This document shows, one piece after another, positions 17,311 to 17,466 of a DNA stretch of 17,466 nucleotides. Position 1 is the stretch's first letter. The number at the start of each line of letters is the position of its first letter. Source of the DNA: Candidatus Igneacidithiobacillus taiwanensis (GTDB taxonomy: Bacteria > Pseudomonadota > Gammaproteobacteria > Acidithiobacillales > Acidithiobacillaceae). The notes beneath the pieces are model-generated. The model ran no database searches and was not told where the DNA came from. It saw only the letters and a list, made by a program, of their open reading frames with translations. The DNA lies in assembly GCA_002341825.1 (NCBI GenBank), contig DDOU01000009.1, forward strand, positions 859 through 18,324. Direction: 5' to 3'. Both the position numbers and the translations under genes were made by a program.

Positions 17311-17341
17311 TCGGCGCAGCGCATAGCACGCTGCGCTCCGA
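17311..17341 (-). repeat. Hairpin between soxZ and soxA
   Basis: GCGCAGCG (minus strand 17336-17329) pairs perfectly with CGCTGCGC (17321-17314) around a 7-base loop, and three further pairs (TCG/CGA) can form beyond a bulge. No T-tract follows, so it is not an ordinary terminator. It may set soxZ versus soxA message levels by blocking exonucleases or causing partial termination. Confidence 0.65.
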
Positions 17342-17349
17342 CGCAGTTC

Positions 17350-17466
17350 TCAGCTAACGGTAATTTTCGACGTCGCCGTCCACGAACCGTTGCTGTTGTC
17401 CTTCCACACCATCTGCAACGTACCGCTTTCTTCGGCCCGCATCTTGAATGCAAGATACGGATTGGC
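17350..17466 (-). CDS. soxZ: Sulfur carrier complex protein SoxZ, 5' end outside window
   Basis: The last 38 residues of SoxZ, the partner of SoxY in the SoxYZ carrier that holds the sulfur substrate on the SoxY C-terminal cysteine. The visible sequence starts ANPYLAFKMRAEESG and continues LQMVWKDNSNGSWTATSKI before a TGA at 17352-17350; the NPYLAFK block and the beta-strand pattern with VWKDN are typical of the SoxZ C-terminus, an immunoglobulin-like fold. The full protein is about 100 residues, so roughly 60 residues lie beyond the right edge. Position just upstream of soxA supports the call, and soxX and soxY probably follow outside the window. Confidence 0.9.
   Translation of the reverse strand, partial: ANPYLAFKMRAEESGTLQMVWKDNSNGSWTATSKITVS

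Noticed and set aside
17314..17336. Intrinsic terminator between soxZ and soxA
   Set aside because: The stem is strong but no T-tract follows it, so it is recorded only as a hairpin.

Overview
The window looks like chromosomal DNA from an acidophilic sulfur-oxidising gammaproteobacterium-like lineage, most likely Acidithiobacillus (A. caldus or A. thiooxidans type). This is inferred from a sox cluster in the order soxZ-soxA-DUF302 gene-soxB, next to a compact mreBCD-rodA-dacC-ybeD-lipB-lipA operon and a glyQS-gmhB-plsC operon. GC content is fairly high in the housekeeping part and visibly lower across the sox genes. The genus is an inference from gene order and protein motifs; no database search was possible.

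Layout from left to right. Positions 1-624 (+) hold the 3' part of a RimK-type ATP-grasp ligase gene. Convergent with it and overlapping its tail by 65 bp is a minus-strand operon, read from right to left: glyQ (4772), glyS (3888), gmhB (1816), plsC (1276). glyQ/glyS and glyS/gmhB are joined by ATGA stop-start overlaps. Upstream of glyQ sits an unrecognised 142-residue gene (5276-4848, minus) with a strong Shine-Dalgarno sequence and an intrinsic terminator fused to its stop codon. It is divergent from a plus-strand secreted L,D-transpeptidase gene (5374-6465).

From 13871 back to 6450 runs one tightly packed minus-strand operon: mreB, mreC, mreD, rodA, dacC, ybeD (DUF493), lipB, lipA and a YdcF/ElyC-type DUF218 membrane protein. 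The first five make and trim the sidewall peptidoglycan: the MreBCD scaffold, the RodA glycosyltransferase and a D,D-carboxypeptidase. The next three attach and mature lipoic acid. The last is probably envelope related. The expected class B transpeptidase gene mrdA (PBP2) is not between mreD and rodA. The operon meets the L,D-transpeptidase gene tail to tail with a 16-bp overlap.

A 210-bp gap (13872-14081) contains a clear rho-independent terminator that ends the sox operon and, presumably, the mreB promoter. From there to the right edge lies the minus-strand sox operon: partial soxZ, soxA (single-haem type), a periplasmic DUF302 protein, and Tat-exported soxB. Together these are parts of the periplasmic thiosulfate-oxidising Sox system. 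All three sox intergenic junctions carry an inverted repeat, two of them involving the ribosome-binding site of the next gene. I found no mobile element, CRISPR array, tRNA or rRNA. The window is mostly conserved core genes; the least explained parts are the 142-residue orphan, the DUF302 gene and the sox junction hairpins.
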